Below, in pieces: positions 1 to 11,871 of a stretch of DNA of 64,000 nucleotides; position 1 is the first letter of the stretch; every line of letters starts with the position of its first letter. The stretch comes from Gadus chalcogrammus (lineage: Eukaryota > Chordata > Actinopteri > Gadiformes > Gadidae), in NCBI RefSeq assembly GCF_026213295.1, contig NC_079412.1:17894956-17958955 (forward strand), in the 5' to 3' direction. The position numbers and the translations under genes were made by a program. The notes under the pieces were generated by a model that worked only from the letters and a program-made list of their open reading frames with translations, made no database searches and was not told the origin of the DNA.

Positions 1-12
1 GTATTCTTGTAG

Positions 13-3000
13 GGACACACAGGCCATAAGGGAGACAAAGGAGAACTCGGCAAAGACGGGGAGAAGGTGAGCCTTCGTTAAACACCGTCGATACTTTCAT
101 TGGGCCTACTGTGCACTGTAGTCTGTGAAAAACAGCACCATCAGCAGCTGGGCAAGAAGTATTGATTCAATACAACTGTTGATAATAAGAAATTGTAAAA
201 AGTAAATATCTTATCATCTTTCTTGTAGGGTATCGTTGGCCCGCCTGGTCCTCCAGGTATTCCTGGTACTGTGGGTCTGCAGGTGAGTTTACAGACTAGA
301 ACCCTCCTATTTGATTAGTTATGCATATTGTGCGTATTTCTTCCATTGTGGATGAGACATTCAGGCCAGTATTAAGATGCCTTTACAACGAAGTCGGCTT
401 GTTTTTCAGGGCCCACGTGGTCTCAGGGGCCTCCAGGGGCCAATGGGAGCTGTAGGAAACAGGGTAGGTATCATTTACAACGTGGATCACACACTTGGTA
501 TTTAAGCGGGTGTTGGTGTTTTATATCCTCACTGTCGTGGCTGACATGTTGTGTTCTGCCTCCAGGGTCTGACAGGCTTCAGAGGCAAGCCTGGTATCAC
601 AGGCGTCATTGGAAAGACAGTGAGTCTCTCATCCTGCTTCTAACGCACTCCAAGAGGGAATTACTGGAGGGGGGGGGGGGGGGGGGGAAGTAAAGTGGGA
701 TGCTGTTGCAAAACGGATAACTGCTCCCATCAATGAATAGCTGGGTGTGTGTTTCAATCTGATGCTTTCAGGGTGACGCAGGAGAGAAGGGACCCCAGGG
801 ATTCAACGGACCCAAGGGAGACATTGTGAGTAGAGGACCAGGTCTCAGACACTTCTCTTAACAATCCTTTTTAAAAAAGGATTATAAATGCCTTTGTTGG
901 GGAAGCAGAGCTAGAAATATCTCCCCCATTCTCTCAGGGCAAAATCGGTCCTAAAGGAGGTCCCGGTGGACTAGGACCCAAAGGAGAGCCTGTGAGTGTC
1001 TTGTTCAGTAGAACTACCTGTTTTAACACAATACATGGTTCGTGGGTTTTATCCTAAAGTGGCCGGTTCTAATTAGACTTGATTCTAACTACAGGGCATC
1101 CCCGGCAGGGATGGCAAAGACGGCACCCAGGGACTTGACGGAGAGAAGGTGAGTGCCCCCACCAATCCCCCTGCTGCTAGACGTTACAGTACCCCTCTGT
1201 TGATGTTAATCAATCCGTTAATCCATCAATGGGATCCAACCAAGCTCAATACCACACGAGATGCCTCTGAGTTCATAGGGAGAGGATGACACTGTTAACG
1301 GTCTGTGTGTCCCCAGGGCGATCCGGGCCGGAACGGGGTCCCTGGAGAGAAAGGGCCCAACGGACTTCCTGTGAGTTTCACAGCGGCGGCGGCCGAGTGC
1401 CTCGTTGTGTTGTGTCATGTGTTGGTTCATCTATGAAGTCAAAGAACCTAAGTAACATTCTCCTGATCTACATACGTCTCCATCTCAATGTCCCTTTGTT
1501 ACCGTCTGGAATACAACCGCAAGCCATTTAACTTTGTTGTTATTCTGTTCCAGGGTCTACAAGGAAGGGCTGGAGGAAAGGGGTCTAAAGGGACAGTCGT
1601 GAGTGCATTATTAAGTCTGTCGAGCCACTGAGCAGAGGTAAGACCCAAGGAGGGAGCAGCCAGTCTGACTCTACCTTCTCTCACTCCAGGGTGATGCAGG
1701 GAAGATGGGCGAAACGGGACCCTCTGGAGAGCCAGGTATTCCTGTATGTATCTGAAGGGGGAAGGGATTGACCCATTTTAGATGATTCCGTAGGATAAGA
1801 TAGATCCGTGATTCAACGATAAAATGTGTACACATCTCGATCAACGACAACATGCATTTTGATTGACTGGTCTAAATTGTGAAAGTTGAAGATGAGGACT
1901 GTCCAATCACTGCGCTCTGTTGATGTGCCCGTTCTGTCTTCCCCCACAGGGTGACATCGGTGTCCCTGGAGAGAGAGGAATGGCTGGACCCAGAGGAGTC
2001 GTTGTAAGTTGTCATGGTTACGTGTGCCCAATGACGCAGCAGATTGCAGGGGCAATGATCGTTTGCATAGTGCGTTGCTCTAAAGCACTGTAACACTGTA
2101 GAAATACTTCTGACGTACATGACTTAAGTCGTTTACATGTATAGATGTGAAGGTAAACAGCTGGTGACTTCCCTGGTCCTTCCAGGGCACAGCAGGCCTG
2201 AAGGTTTAACAGAGTCTTGGGGTTAAATAAGCATTGTGTGCTGGTCTTGGTGGATGACTTCATTGTTCTAGCAACAAACAAACTGACAAACTTCCAAAAG
2301 CCTTTTGGTAGAAACTAAAGAGACTTGTTCCGTCAGTCGGTATCTCTGGAGCGCTGAGAAGGTGGCTTGATGACGATGGTCTGTCTATATATAGGCTTGG
2401 CTGTCTCGTTGCCAGAGGAAACGACCACGTCTTTGACAGTCTTGGCCGGAAACACTATTTAAAAGTATATTTATTAGTTTTACCTTGCTGTGAAATATGC
2501 TTTCTCAATCTTGCACGAATGCTAGAGAAGCAATGTTTTAAAAAACATTAAATGCATAGTAGGATAATAAATATACACCTTCCATTAAAAATAATATGAA
2601 CCTATAAACAGAAAACATTGATATTAACGTAAATGAGAAGAACTTGTAGAATAAAATGGCTGCCGCCTCGGGGTATTGCTCAGATTAATGCAGAGGTAGT
2701 GCTGGGTCAGTGGGGAGAGCAGGTATTTACATAGCAAGAATGAATAGACAGAGGGACACTGTGCAATCTACACTACCCCATGCATTGTGCTACCCCAGGC
2801 TAGCCCTAACACATCCTGCATCACATAGCATTGCATATCTCAGGAAAACGTATAATATCCAAACCAAAACCCAGATGAATACATTTCAAGCGTATTCGTT
2901 ATTTTGCAAATCCCATCTGTTTGGATTGTTAGATTGTTTTAAGAGGCAAAGATTCATCCTATATTTCTTCCTGCTTTCCACAGGGGGGCATCGGACCAGT

Positions 3001-5969
3001 GGGCAACGTGGGGGTTCAGGGAGTTAAAGGCTTCCAGGTCAGTGGTGTGAGGAGCTGCTTCTGTGGTTATGCAGGACCTATTCTTTTCCCTTGTATTATG
3101 GTGTTTTACTATTCTTCTGTATGTCATGATAACCTGCTTATGACCAACAGGGAGGTAAGGGAGCTATGGGGGACCCAGGACTTCCAGGTCCGACCGGTAT
3201 CCGTGGAGGATTTGGTGAGAGGGTGAGTTTTGTTGACAAAGCACCAAATGATCAATTGCAGTTACCACACCCAATGACACCAAGCCCAACTGCAACAGTA
3301 CCGCAGTGAATATTCTGCAGTCAGGTGATTACCAACACTCTTTCGCCCATCTTCCAAACAGCCAGATGGCAACCATAAACCAAGTGAGCTAATCATATCG
3401 TGGATATGGAAATTGAGTGAATATAATCAATCACAGCACACAGACCCTTTTGAAATGGTTGTGGTCTCCCTTCAGACCAATAAAGTGCACATACCAATAA
3501 CCCAAACAATCAATATCAACTCCCCACACCGTACATGCAGACTTGTTGTCACAACATGGAGGTCACATACTTGTATCTAACTAGCCAAGGCGCCCCCCCC
3601 CCCCCCCCCCCCCCCCCCATGTACTCCAGGGGGCTAACAAGGTAGCCGTCTGTTCAAGCCCTGTTGACGGAACAAAGGCCGTCTTTATACAGGTTCCCTT
3701 GGACCGGTCTGCATCCTATACCCCTCTCCCTGTAGCACAGCCTGCCCCATCCATACAGCCTGCTGCCCCAAGCTTACATTTTTTTCAGCAGTTTCTTTGA
3801 CTAAACATACCCTCTCGCTCTCTCTTTTCCTCAGGGCCCCACCGGAGCTTCCGGCCCTAAGGGAGAGATGGTAATGGAAGCAATATGCTGGCACAGAAAC
3901 TCTATTGGTTAATATGTGCAAGGCGTTTGTGCTCATTTAAATCAGCCTTAAAGGGACTGTGTCTCTGATGTTACAGTTTAGGTAACGATCTGGTCTTGTG
4001 CTTGATCAAGCCACTTGTGTTTCTGTTTAGGGCGTGGCAGGAAGTGATGGTTTGCCGGGAGAGAATGGAGAACCTGTAAGTATAGACTCCATCTTTTGAA
4101 GAGGCAGGGCTAGTGTGCAATGCACGGTTTACCGTTGGGCTTTAATACAGTTATTATTCTTATGTACCATTGATTTGGTCGTGGGTCTTATGACGGAATA
4201 TTATGAAAATAATTGATAATCAATTATGTATTACATGTATCATGTATTATTTAATGTGTAATTATGTGGTAAACTATGGATACTGTTATTCTTTTCCAGG
4301 GTCCATTTGGACCAGTTGGTCATAAAGGAGAGGTAAATCCACATATTTTACGTTGCATTATTAATGGATCGATTTGTATTTGTGCTTTTCTTTTTCGTAA
4401 TATCAACCCCATCAATATATCATGTTACATACGATTTCTGTTCAAATGGCAAAACAAAAACGATTTTCAGCTTTGTACTGGTGCTAATTTCCTCAAATGG
4501 CCTAACATCAACCTCACATTCCAATTGTAAGAGGATTAATCGGTTAGTTGTTCAGCATTAGCCTTCAGTATTAAGTCTCTTCACTGCAATGCACCAATGG
4601 GGAGTCACATTAAGCCGTAGAGCAATTAAAGTAATTACAGAAACAGCACTGATGAGTCTCTATCTCATTGGTTTTGCTGTTAGCGTTAACCAAAGTAATT
4701 ATGAAGCAACAATGCACCTTATGAGTATTTTCACTCAGGGTGTTAAAGGGTTGAGGCATAATGAAAGTGTGTCTTTGTAATATAATAAAATGACAATTTC
4801 ATCCCAGAAAATGTGAAGAGTTGGATGCATGTGGTGCGTGATCATTTTCATTGTTTAATTGTTCTCAGTCAGGAAAGCGTGGAGAGCTGGGCCCTAAGGG
4901 CGTGTCGGGGCCACAAGGAGAGCTGGGGGCCAGAGGGGTCCCGGGAAAATCTGGACCAATGGGCTTCCAAGGAGAACAGGGCCTGCCTGGGATTGCAGGA
5001 AAGAACGGCGTACCTGTGAGTGTTGGTTGGTCACCTCGGAGGACAAATATGTAACCTCGCCAATGCATTGTGATTAGTTTGCTATCTTTTGAAAGAGATA
5101 ACTGAAGTGTTTGTGTTTCAGGGTAAACTGACCAGTGAACAGCACATCAGAGAGCTGTGTGGCTCCATGATCGATGGTGAAGATCTGAACCTCTCCTGTC
5201 CATTCATACCTCAAGTCTGACACAGGCGGCCAAGCAGCTCACAACGTCTCCCTTCCATCTCCTTCCGTTCCGCAGATCAAATCGCCCAGCTTGCGGCTAA
5301 CCTGAGGAGGCCCCTTGCACCTGGTGGGGTGGGCAGACCCGGCCCTGCAGGACCCCAAGGGATGCCCGGTGATACCGGCTCCATCGGACACCCTGGTACC
5401 CAGGGACCCCCGGGGTACAGGGGGCTTCCAGGAGACCTCGGGGACAACGGCCCCAGAGGTAATAAAAACGTATATCATAGAAAAACATTGATGGAAGAGT
5501 GGATTTATTATTTTTTATAATTACAACTAAAGTAAAATACCTTTTGATAATAATTAAATTAAATGTCTTCATCGCCCCAACAGGTGAAGTTGGTACACAA
5601 GGTGACAAGGGCCCTCTCGGCAAAGCTATCGAGGGGCCGGCAGGAGACCAGGGCTACCAAGGTTTGAGACCTCAACAGATAGGACTAATGTTGATATGTC
5701 TGCAGTTATACTGGCTGCTTAATGCTGCTCTTAAAAACGTCCCACTCGTATACTTGACTCACCTTGACATACGTTTGTTAACAGGTCTTCCGGGCGTTGC
5801 CGGCATTGTGAAGGACGGGCGTGATGGCGCCCCCGGAGACCCCGGGGAGCCCGGAGAGTCAGGCCGGGTAGGTAGGACTGGGCACCATGGCACCCCTGGA
5901 ATCTGTGACACATCGGCCTGCCAGGGCGCCTCGGTGGCCGGGAAATCCTCCAACCCCAAGAACCATTAG
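13..5969 (+). CDS. col9a3: Collagen type IX alpha-3 chain, 3' part (partial, 21 exons)
   Basis: This chain of the heterotrimeric FACIT collagen IX sits on collagen II fibrils in cartilage matrix. Exons: 13-66, 229-282, 410-463, 566-619, 772-825, 938-991, 1095-1148, 1317-1370, 1554-1598, 1690-1743, 1950-2003, 2984-3037, 3151-3222, 3835-3870, 4031-4075, 4300-4332, 4869-5015, 5122-5176, 5276-5458, 5584-5661, 5785-5969. They encode 490 residues plus TAG. Most exons are 54 bp (six Gly-X-Y triplets) starting with a Gly codon, the typical collagen layout. The triple helix is interrupted by a non-collagenous NC2 stretch (about 5131-5320; motifs [11 protein letters not shown] and QIAQLAANL) that is characteristic of alpha-3(IX). 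The chain ends in a short NC1 with [11 protein letters not shown]. Human COL9A3 is about 684 residues, so roughly the first 190 lie off the left edge. COL9A1 and COL9A2 end differently, so the paralogue call is firm. Confidence 0.95.
669..687. repeat. 19-base poly-G tract in a col9a3 intron
   Basis: Uninterrupted G about 50 bases past the donor of the exon ending at 619. Confidence 0.95.
3593..3618. repeat. 26-base poly-C tract in a col9a3 intron
   Basis: Uninterrupted C. Similar mononucleotide runs in this gene are 19 G at 669-687 and 17 C at 5997-6013. Confidence 0.95.
5122..5458 (+). other. col9a3: NC2 interruption and start of COL1 helix of col9a3
   Basis: Exons 5122-5176 and 5276-5458 join within an Asp codon (phase 1 then 2). 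They encode a non-Gly-X-Y segment of about 35 residues with one Cys (RELCGSM) and an amphipathic stretch, followed by renewed Gly-X-Y repeats. In collagen IX the NC2 region drives chain selection and trimer registration, and its Cys takes part in interchain disulfides. That role is known for the family; what is seen here is the loss and return of the Gly periodicity. Confidence 0.85.
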
Positions 5970-6935
5970 ACGTTACTCTGTTGCCCCGAGGCACCACCCC
6001 CCCCCCCCCCCCCATTCCACGACGGGGGACCGGAGGAGGACGAGCGGAGAGGAAAAGAGACACGTCGTCACACACATTCCCTTTATGCGTTAATAATTGA
6101 AGACGGGGTTTCGGAGGAAACGAGGGAAACATCACGAGTGGGAAGAGAACAAAAACGCAGCTGAGAGACTAAAAATATTGATCACATCAATGAAACAGAC
6201 AAGAGTGAGACGAGGGTGCAAGACAACACCTGCGGCACAGCCATTACCATCAGCAGATAACGACAATAGCCTGACTTCCAATGACTCATCAGAAAGTGGC
6301 CGTAGTACATTCATTTTTCTAAGTCCTTGGTTTGTAAAATAATAACACCAACCGTTAGCCCCCGTTACAGATGGTGCTCTTCAGCAGTACTGTGATTGTC
6401 CTTTATGTACAAGTATCACGGTCTATGAATGGTCATTCCAGGTACCATTCCATTTACCTCAAAAGTCAAGATACACAATGTAATATATAGAGATTGGTGC
6501 CAGTGTTGAGAGGCTAGTCTTGACTATTTGTAATTTTGTAACTAAAATTAAAAAAAGGAAAACCCAAGGCCCAGAATTTTTGTATATTAATGCAAAAGAT
6601 TTCTAACTCTTACCAGTCTTTTTTTGGCAGTCTAGGTTTTTATGTTTATGTTTGTTTTATTACAGCTTTAAGTTCATACAATTTCCCTTCAATCAAGTTT
6701 TGATATTTAATTATCTAGGATGTGGATGACGAATTGAGATTGAAGAATTGATGGAAGTTTTCTTTTTTCAGTTCGCCAATGACCACATCCACTATGTAAT
6801 ACTGGTGCAGTACCAATTAAATATACATGCGTTTAAATAATATTTATTATTGGTGGGTGACTGTTGTATGTACAGTAAGATGCTACAGCGTCATGTTGTG
6901 AGAAATAACAAATAAAGCCACTTTTCAGTAAAACA
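5970..6935 (+). other. col9a3: col9a3 3' untranslated region (probable)
   Basis: The stretch follows the TAG at 5967-5969 and contains a 17-base C run (5997-6013) and AT-rich sequence without a convincing coding frame. A canonical AATAAA at 6911-6916 is the best polyadenylation signal, and another AATAAA lies at about 6984. The end point is inferred from the signal. Confidence 0.6.
6911..6916 (+). terminator. col9a3: AATAAA polyadenylation signal, col9a3
   Basis: Canonical hexamer about 0.94 kb after the stop codon, in AT-rich sequence. An AATAAA on the opposite strand at 6843-6848 could serve the convergent tcfl5 gene. Confidence 0.5.
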
Positions 6936-7695
6936 TTACTCTTCTGTAAATCAAGATAATCTATACCCATCAACCCATAAAGAATAAAGCGAAGCCATTA
7001 CATAAAAGCAGTAACATTTACTTTCAATTGAATACAACCAGGACAGAAGAATCACATGAAAAAATATTGAACACAAATTAACATTTTCTTTAAATATTTG
7101 CTAAATGTAACGGATGTACAATGCAATTCGATTCTGTTTCTTAAATTCGCACCTTGAGGCAAAATATCATGAGTGATAATAAATACTATAAATACATTTC
7201 GTACACCCTGTAATTTGTCTTTCAATGCGAAACAGTGCCACCTGCATATCACTTTCCGCAATGTCCTGTAAAAAGCATTTCGGCACCCAAATGAAATTTT
7301 TTTAAAGTCTTAAGGAGAAAACGGATGGTAATTCACAGTAACGAGACCTGCTGAAGGCACTAATGCTTACCGTCTGCAAAAGAGACCCCTACTAAAGGGA
7401 TACCTTTCCTTTAAAAAATTATTATTATTTGGCATGTCTGATGAACCCTACATTTGGAAAATGGGGAATACATCTATTATAATATAAAATATAGGAAATA
7501 GGAAGTTTCAAAATAATAATGCAATAAAGTAATAAGGAATATTACAATTTAACAATGCATCCTCACACATTTTCCTTGAATTTGTCTTTACTTGATGCTT
7601 TCTGGTCGAACAGCAACTTTGATGAAACCTCAGCCACTAAGATGTGATATCAATTCATAGATATATGGATAACTAAAGAGAGCAGTGTTGGGGTT
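6936..7695. other. AT-rich tail-to-tail gap between col9a3 and tcfl5
   Basis: No coding frame, RNA gene or ordered repeat is seen. On the minus strand this is probably tcfl5 3' untranslated sequence. No TTTATT (minus AATAAA) was found between about 6990 and 7695, so a tcfl5 transcript may run on to the one at 6843-6848. Confidence 0.4.
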
Positions 7696-10098
7696 TCACT
7701 GTTCTGCTGCCAGAGCAGTGCTTGCTGTGCCTGCCATCTCCTGGTGGAGGTGGACGTGGTCAGAGTCTGTGCTGGGCTTCTTGCGGAGGCCGGTCGTACC
7801 ACAGAAAGCGCTCTGGAAATTCTGTGTCAAAATCAACAGAGAGAATATTGTGAAGCTAGTCACCATCCGACAAATTCATAATTTATACATACTTGTGCGA
7901 GCCAACCATCTATAATATATATTTATTTTTTTACTTTTTAATTTATTTTTAATTACTGATTGTATGTTTCTCAAAATATAGTTTGAAATAGGGACATCAG
8001 GTTACTTCATCCATCCTATGATATTGAGAAAGTACAAAGATCTTCCCCGTACATTAAGAGGAAGGTGATCATGAAAGGATTTGAATGGTTATCCAGATTG
8101 ATAACTCAGGCCACCTCTTTGGGTGAGTCTCCGTACATCTCCTCGATGTACTTGAGGTAAGCTGCGGTCCACTGCAGAGTGGAGGCCTTGTCCGTGTCTG
8201 GTCTGCAGAAGGGCACCAGGGTGTTCAACTCATTGCAGCACATGCGAATCCGCCTCCTGCACAACGGTTGCCGTAATACATCAGAATTAATTAATTAAGT
8301 ATTACCATTCACTCTTGAAAAAATAAAAGGAGGAATTACAATACGATAAATGTTCGACACAAACTACACAAATTCTTTTAGCAACTGTTTGCAAAGTAAT
8401 CTTAAACCATATTAAGTATGTACTTTCATTGAAGTCCTGTCCTGTTATTTACTGTTAACCAGGACTCCAGGGGCTGGTTAACAGTTGATACTTGTAGCAG
8501 AGATGGTAGCGCTCCTGCCTACCTGCGGTCCCTCTCTTTACTGTTATGTTTCTCTCTGCGCTGGCTACTCTCAGCCGGGTTGCCTGCCTTCTTCCTGCCA
8601 CTCCTCCCTGCCTCTACAGCAGCTCTAGGGCCTTCTACCTGAGAAGCCACGCTGGGACCCCTCGTGATCCGGGACCGGGTGCGCTTTACAGGGGCTGTAG
8701 GCACCGCCTCCTCTACATAAATGATGACGTGTCAGATTAAACATGCCTCTCATATATAATCGTATATTAAAAGTAAGAACAATATATGAGACATTTGACG
8801 TGTAATAATACATATATAAATTGATATATATAGAAAGTAAGAACAATATATAATACATTTCATGTGAAATAATCTGTATATAAAATATATTATATATATA
8901 CATAAAGTAAGAACAATATATAATACATTTGAAATGTAAAGATACATCTATAAAAGATGATATATAGAAAGAAAGGAATAAGTAATTCTTACTTTCCACT
9001 TTAACCCATTCCTGTTCTTCTGTTTGGTTGGTGCAGTTGACACACTGCCCCTTAGCAGCCGCTTTCTCTGGACAATAACTTAAAAAGTTATTTGCATTGA
9101 TCAGGCCTTGATGCTTGTTGGGTTCAACAATATGTGAAATATGTCCAAAAGCCTGAGATGAACATGAAAAATAAAGCAGGGGGGGGGGTATTAATTAGTG
9201 AACAATGACTAAGAAAACGTTAGGAGCAGAATAATACAATTGTTAATATTTAGGTTTGTACTAGTCCACACACGCCAGTGATTGGGTTGAACAGGGCCCC
9301 TCCGTATGGGTTTGAAAGCTCAATGGGATTAGTTCGATCTGATTTCATCCACTTCTGCATTTGTTGATGAATGCTTGGTTCTTGAGATTCAGTGGATTGC
9401 TGAAGCATCGTCAAAAAACTAGGAGCAGAACAAAACATAACTGTCACACAATAGCATTGATCATTCCACCATTTCACAAGGACAAATATAGATTGCTCAT
9501 ACTTGGTAAGAACTGCCGTCTGGGTGTCCTGCTGTCTGGGGACATCCTCGGCCATGCAGCTAAACCTCTTCTCCAGACAAACTCTAGCAGAGGAATGGGG
9601 TCGGTTCAGTGAGAATCCACAACCGTGAGCAGGTGCTTCGGTCAGGGTCTCACCGGCTTCCCGTTTAACTCTAACAAGCACAGAGCCTGGCACTTCGCCA
9701 CAAGTAGTAGGAGTTTTTTCTCCAGAGTGGCCACTGCCACTGCAGGAAATGACCATGGCTAGTTCCTCTATGTCCACCGTCTCATTCAGCCTCAGATCTG
9801 GGATGACACATTGCTCATCATTTGAGGTTGAAAGGTCCATAGCTTGGATGGTCGGGGAGGTAAACATTTTTGCCAATCCGGGATCATATTTAGGGGTCGC
9901 AGGTTGAGTGGTCGCAGGTTGAGTGGTCACACTGAGGCCGAATATAGTTGCGGGGAATCGGACGTCTACGCCGTCATGCTCCGTGGCCTGCCCGTCCATC
10001 TGCGTCTGGAGGAGGTGCTGGAGGTGTGTGTATTCACCTTCCGACATCTCCATCAGGTTGATCTCAGTGCCCAAAAGCTGCCCCATGTCATTGGACAT
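7696..10098 (-). CDS. tcfl5: Transcription factor-like 5, bHLH protein (6 coding exons)
   Basis: Nuclear basic helix-loop-helix regulator; the mammalian protein is known from spermatocytes. Coding exons in transcript order: 10098-9503, 9418-9262, 9152-8993, 8712-8523, 8256-8115, 7821-7696, giving 456 residues. The start is the first ATG after an acceptor at 10106-10107, beginning MSNDMGQLLG. An early acidic segment (NLMEMSEGEYTHLQHLL) matches the TCFL5 N-terminus. The bHLH lies at about residues 352-413: basic part SSQRREKHNSKERDRR, helix 1 IRMCCNELNTLVPFC, helix 2 with TLQWTAAYLKYIEEMYGD. The last exon (SAFCGTTGLRKKPSTDSD) matches the vertebrate C-terminus. If the last intron is retained, the protein stops after two more codons (TGA at 8106-8108). 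Human TCFL5 is about 500 residues. It is convergent with col9a3 and tandem with dido1, as in human 20q13.33. Confidence 0.9.
8115..8712 (-). other. tcfl5: bHLH DNA-binding domain exons of tcfl5
   Basis: Exon 8712-8523 ends in the basic region and splits an Arg codon (AG then G) with exon 8256-8115. The join gives an unbroken run of Arg into helix 1. The donor of the second exon is GTGGCC, which departs from the usual GTRAGT, so intron retention that yields a protein ending after helix 2 is plausible. Confidence 0.85.
8769..8968. repeat. About 67-bp AT-rich tandem repeat, 3 copies, tcfl5 intron
   Basis: Three units begin near 8769, 8834 and 8904, each opening with AAAGTAAGAACAATATAT and continuing with ATACATTT-like sequence. 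They lie in the intron between the exons at 9152-8993 and 8712-8523. The unit's opening also resembles the donor-side sequence (GTAAGAATT) of the upstream exon. Confidence 0.75.
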
Positions 10099-10447
10099 GG
10101 TCGATCTAAAGAGAGGTGAACAGAGCAATATGTTCTCAATTACGACCTGTTGTTAAAGATGGCGTCCGTTTCGCGCCGTGAAGTCTCGCGCTGATGCGGT
10201 TATTGTTAGCTCGATTAGCTAACGTTTAACCTTATTTATCTTCATAATATCTGACTACATCGATCTAAGAGCGTGGTTGGGTTTGGTGTTGTACCGAGTT
10301 CATGGTCATATTACAATATTTTGACATTTTAAATAACATATTAGCTATACGTATGTGTGGCGAGATCACAGTTTGTCACGATCGATAAAGACAACGAGTT
10401 GATTAAATTCATTTAAATTATTGAAAGACAGATCTAAAGAAACTTAC

Positions 10448-10560
10448 CAGAGAAATCTAATTCGCCAAGCTGACAAATTGTACAGTATTTAGAAATGTGA
10501 ACAGGCTGTTCAATTGCACTCAAAGTCTAATAAAAGCCTACCGATCTTCACGACTGCAAT
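10448..10560 (-). promoter_or_regulatory. tcfl5: Candidate tcfl5 5' noncoding exon and promoter region
   Basis: A GTAAGT-type donor (CTG then GTAAGTTT on the minus strand) at 10447-10446 could join to the acceptor at 10106-10107 just before the start codon. The upper limit is a guess. An AAGATGGCG motif, the YY1-type core, sits at about 10157-10165 in the intervening intron. No transcript evidence is available. Confidence 0.35.
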
Positions 10561-10912
10561 GCATGTTAGTACATTACGCAGTAGATTATTGGGGCTCAAG
10601 TTTAGAGACAGCAACTCCGGTGGCAACTGACGTCCTCAGTGATTGGTTCATGAACGGTCTGCGCACCCAACCAAAATCCCACCTGAACCCCACTGTCAGA
10701 GTGAGATAAAAGATATCTGAAGGCGGAGCACTGCCAGGCGTTTGGAAAGACCCCAGATATTTGTTTTAAATAAGTTTATTATGTTTTTTGATCCTGTGAA
10801 AATAATTATTTCTGTTTATAGATAACATATTTTTTATCATATTTGCTTGTTGTAAACTTGTTGTAAATAGGGTTTGGATCTATGCTGAAATGTATATATC
10901 TATGCTGTATAA

Positions 10913-10914
10913 TG

Positions 10915-10975
<61 letters not shown>
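10913..10975. repeat. (TA)n microsatellite
   Basis: Almost pure TA dinucleotides with one TGTA interruption, followed by a short (CA)n. Confidence 0.95.
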
Positions 10976-10984
<9 letters not shown>

Positions 10985-11160
10985 GTATTGGGTAACAGGG
11001 CTAAGCCCTCCCTACCTTTTACAGTAAAAATTAAAAAATATTATTAAAAACCTTAGAACATATTGTTTTATATTTTGGTAGAACCTAAAGCAGCAACAGC
11101 ACCAAAAAGTGACCAAAAAAACCAGGATATATGATATATCTTGTTTTTTTTCCTGTGAAT

Positions 11161-11491
11161 GGGCTAAATGTATTCAGCCCAAGCGGAGTAGCGTAAGCTT
11201 CCATTCAATTTTGATTGACAGGTATCGTGACACGCCCCATATGCTTCCCATTTGGGTTAAAGCAGAGAATGTCTAATAGATGGGCTCTGGCTCATTCAGC
11301 CCAAGCACAGTAGCGTAAGCGGCCATTTCATTGTGATTGGCATGTGTCGTGACACGCCCCCATTTGGGCTAATTTCATTTAGCCCAAGCACAGCAGCGTA
11401 AGCTTCCATTGACATTTGATTGACAGGTGCCCTGACACGCCTCCTTCATATGCTTCCCATTTGTGCTAAATTAGTTTAGCCCAAAGGCTGA
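11161..11491. repeat. Hairpin-headed minisatellite, about 3.3 copies of a roughly 100-bp unit
   Basis: Units start near 11161, 11281 and 11367, with a partial one near 11463. Each starts with an inverted repeat of the form GGGCTAAAT...ATTTAGCCC. This is followed by AAGCACAGTAGCGTAAGC, CCATT, TTGATTGACAGG and TGACACGCC. Copies differ by substitutions and small indels, so the array is not recent. Confidence 0.75.
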
Positions 11492-11871
11492 CCTTGGACC
11501 AGCTAGCACAGTAGCTACAGTACAGTGAACTTCGACCAACCACAGCACAGTAGCGCAAGTGCAGTATGGCGTATGTGTAGCATGTGTTTTTAAACGTTTC
11601 TATCATAATTGATTTATTTAAACAAATGAATCAACTTTAAATGTATCCATGAAATATAGTTGTTTCTGTCACACAAATTAATTAAATGCTGACTCATCTA
11701 TCTAACATTTTATTATTACGCAGTGCATTACGGAACGCACTGCTTTTACTGTCAGTGCGGTCAGAATATGGCCGGTAATAGTGCATTTGTAAGCGGGTCA
11801 ACAACGTATCGATACATTAAAAAAGCATATGTCTAAATAACCCAACATGTCATGACAAGTGTGTAAAGAAA

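Noticed and set aside
4865..5068. Minus-strand collagen-like frame ([20 protein letters not shown])
   Set aside because: It is the reverse complement of a col9a3 Gly-X-Y exon; Gly/Pro codons mirror each other.
7685..7915. Plus-strand frame of 76 codons
   Set aside because: Shadow of the tcfl5 last coding exon on the other strand.
8106..8108. TGA at 8106 as the main end of tcfl5
   Set aside because: The downstream exon 7821-7696 continues in phase with sequence matching the vertebrate C-terminus, so the stop is kept only as an alternative.
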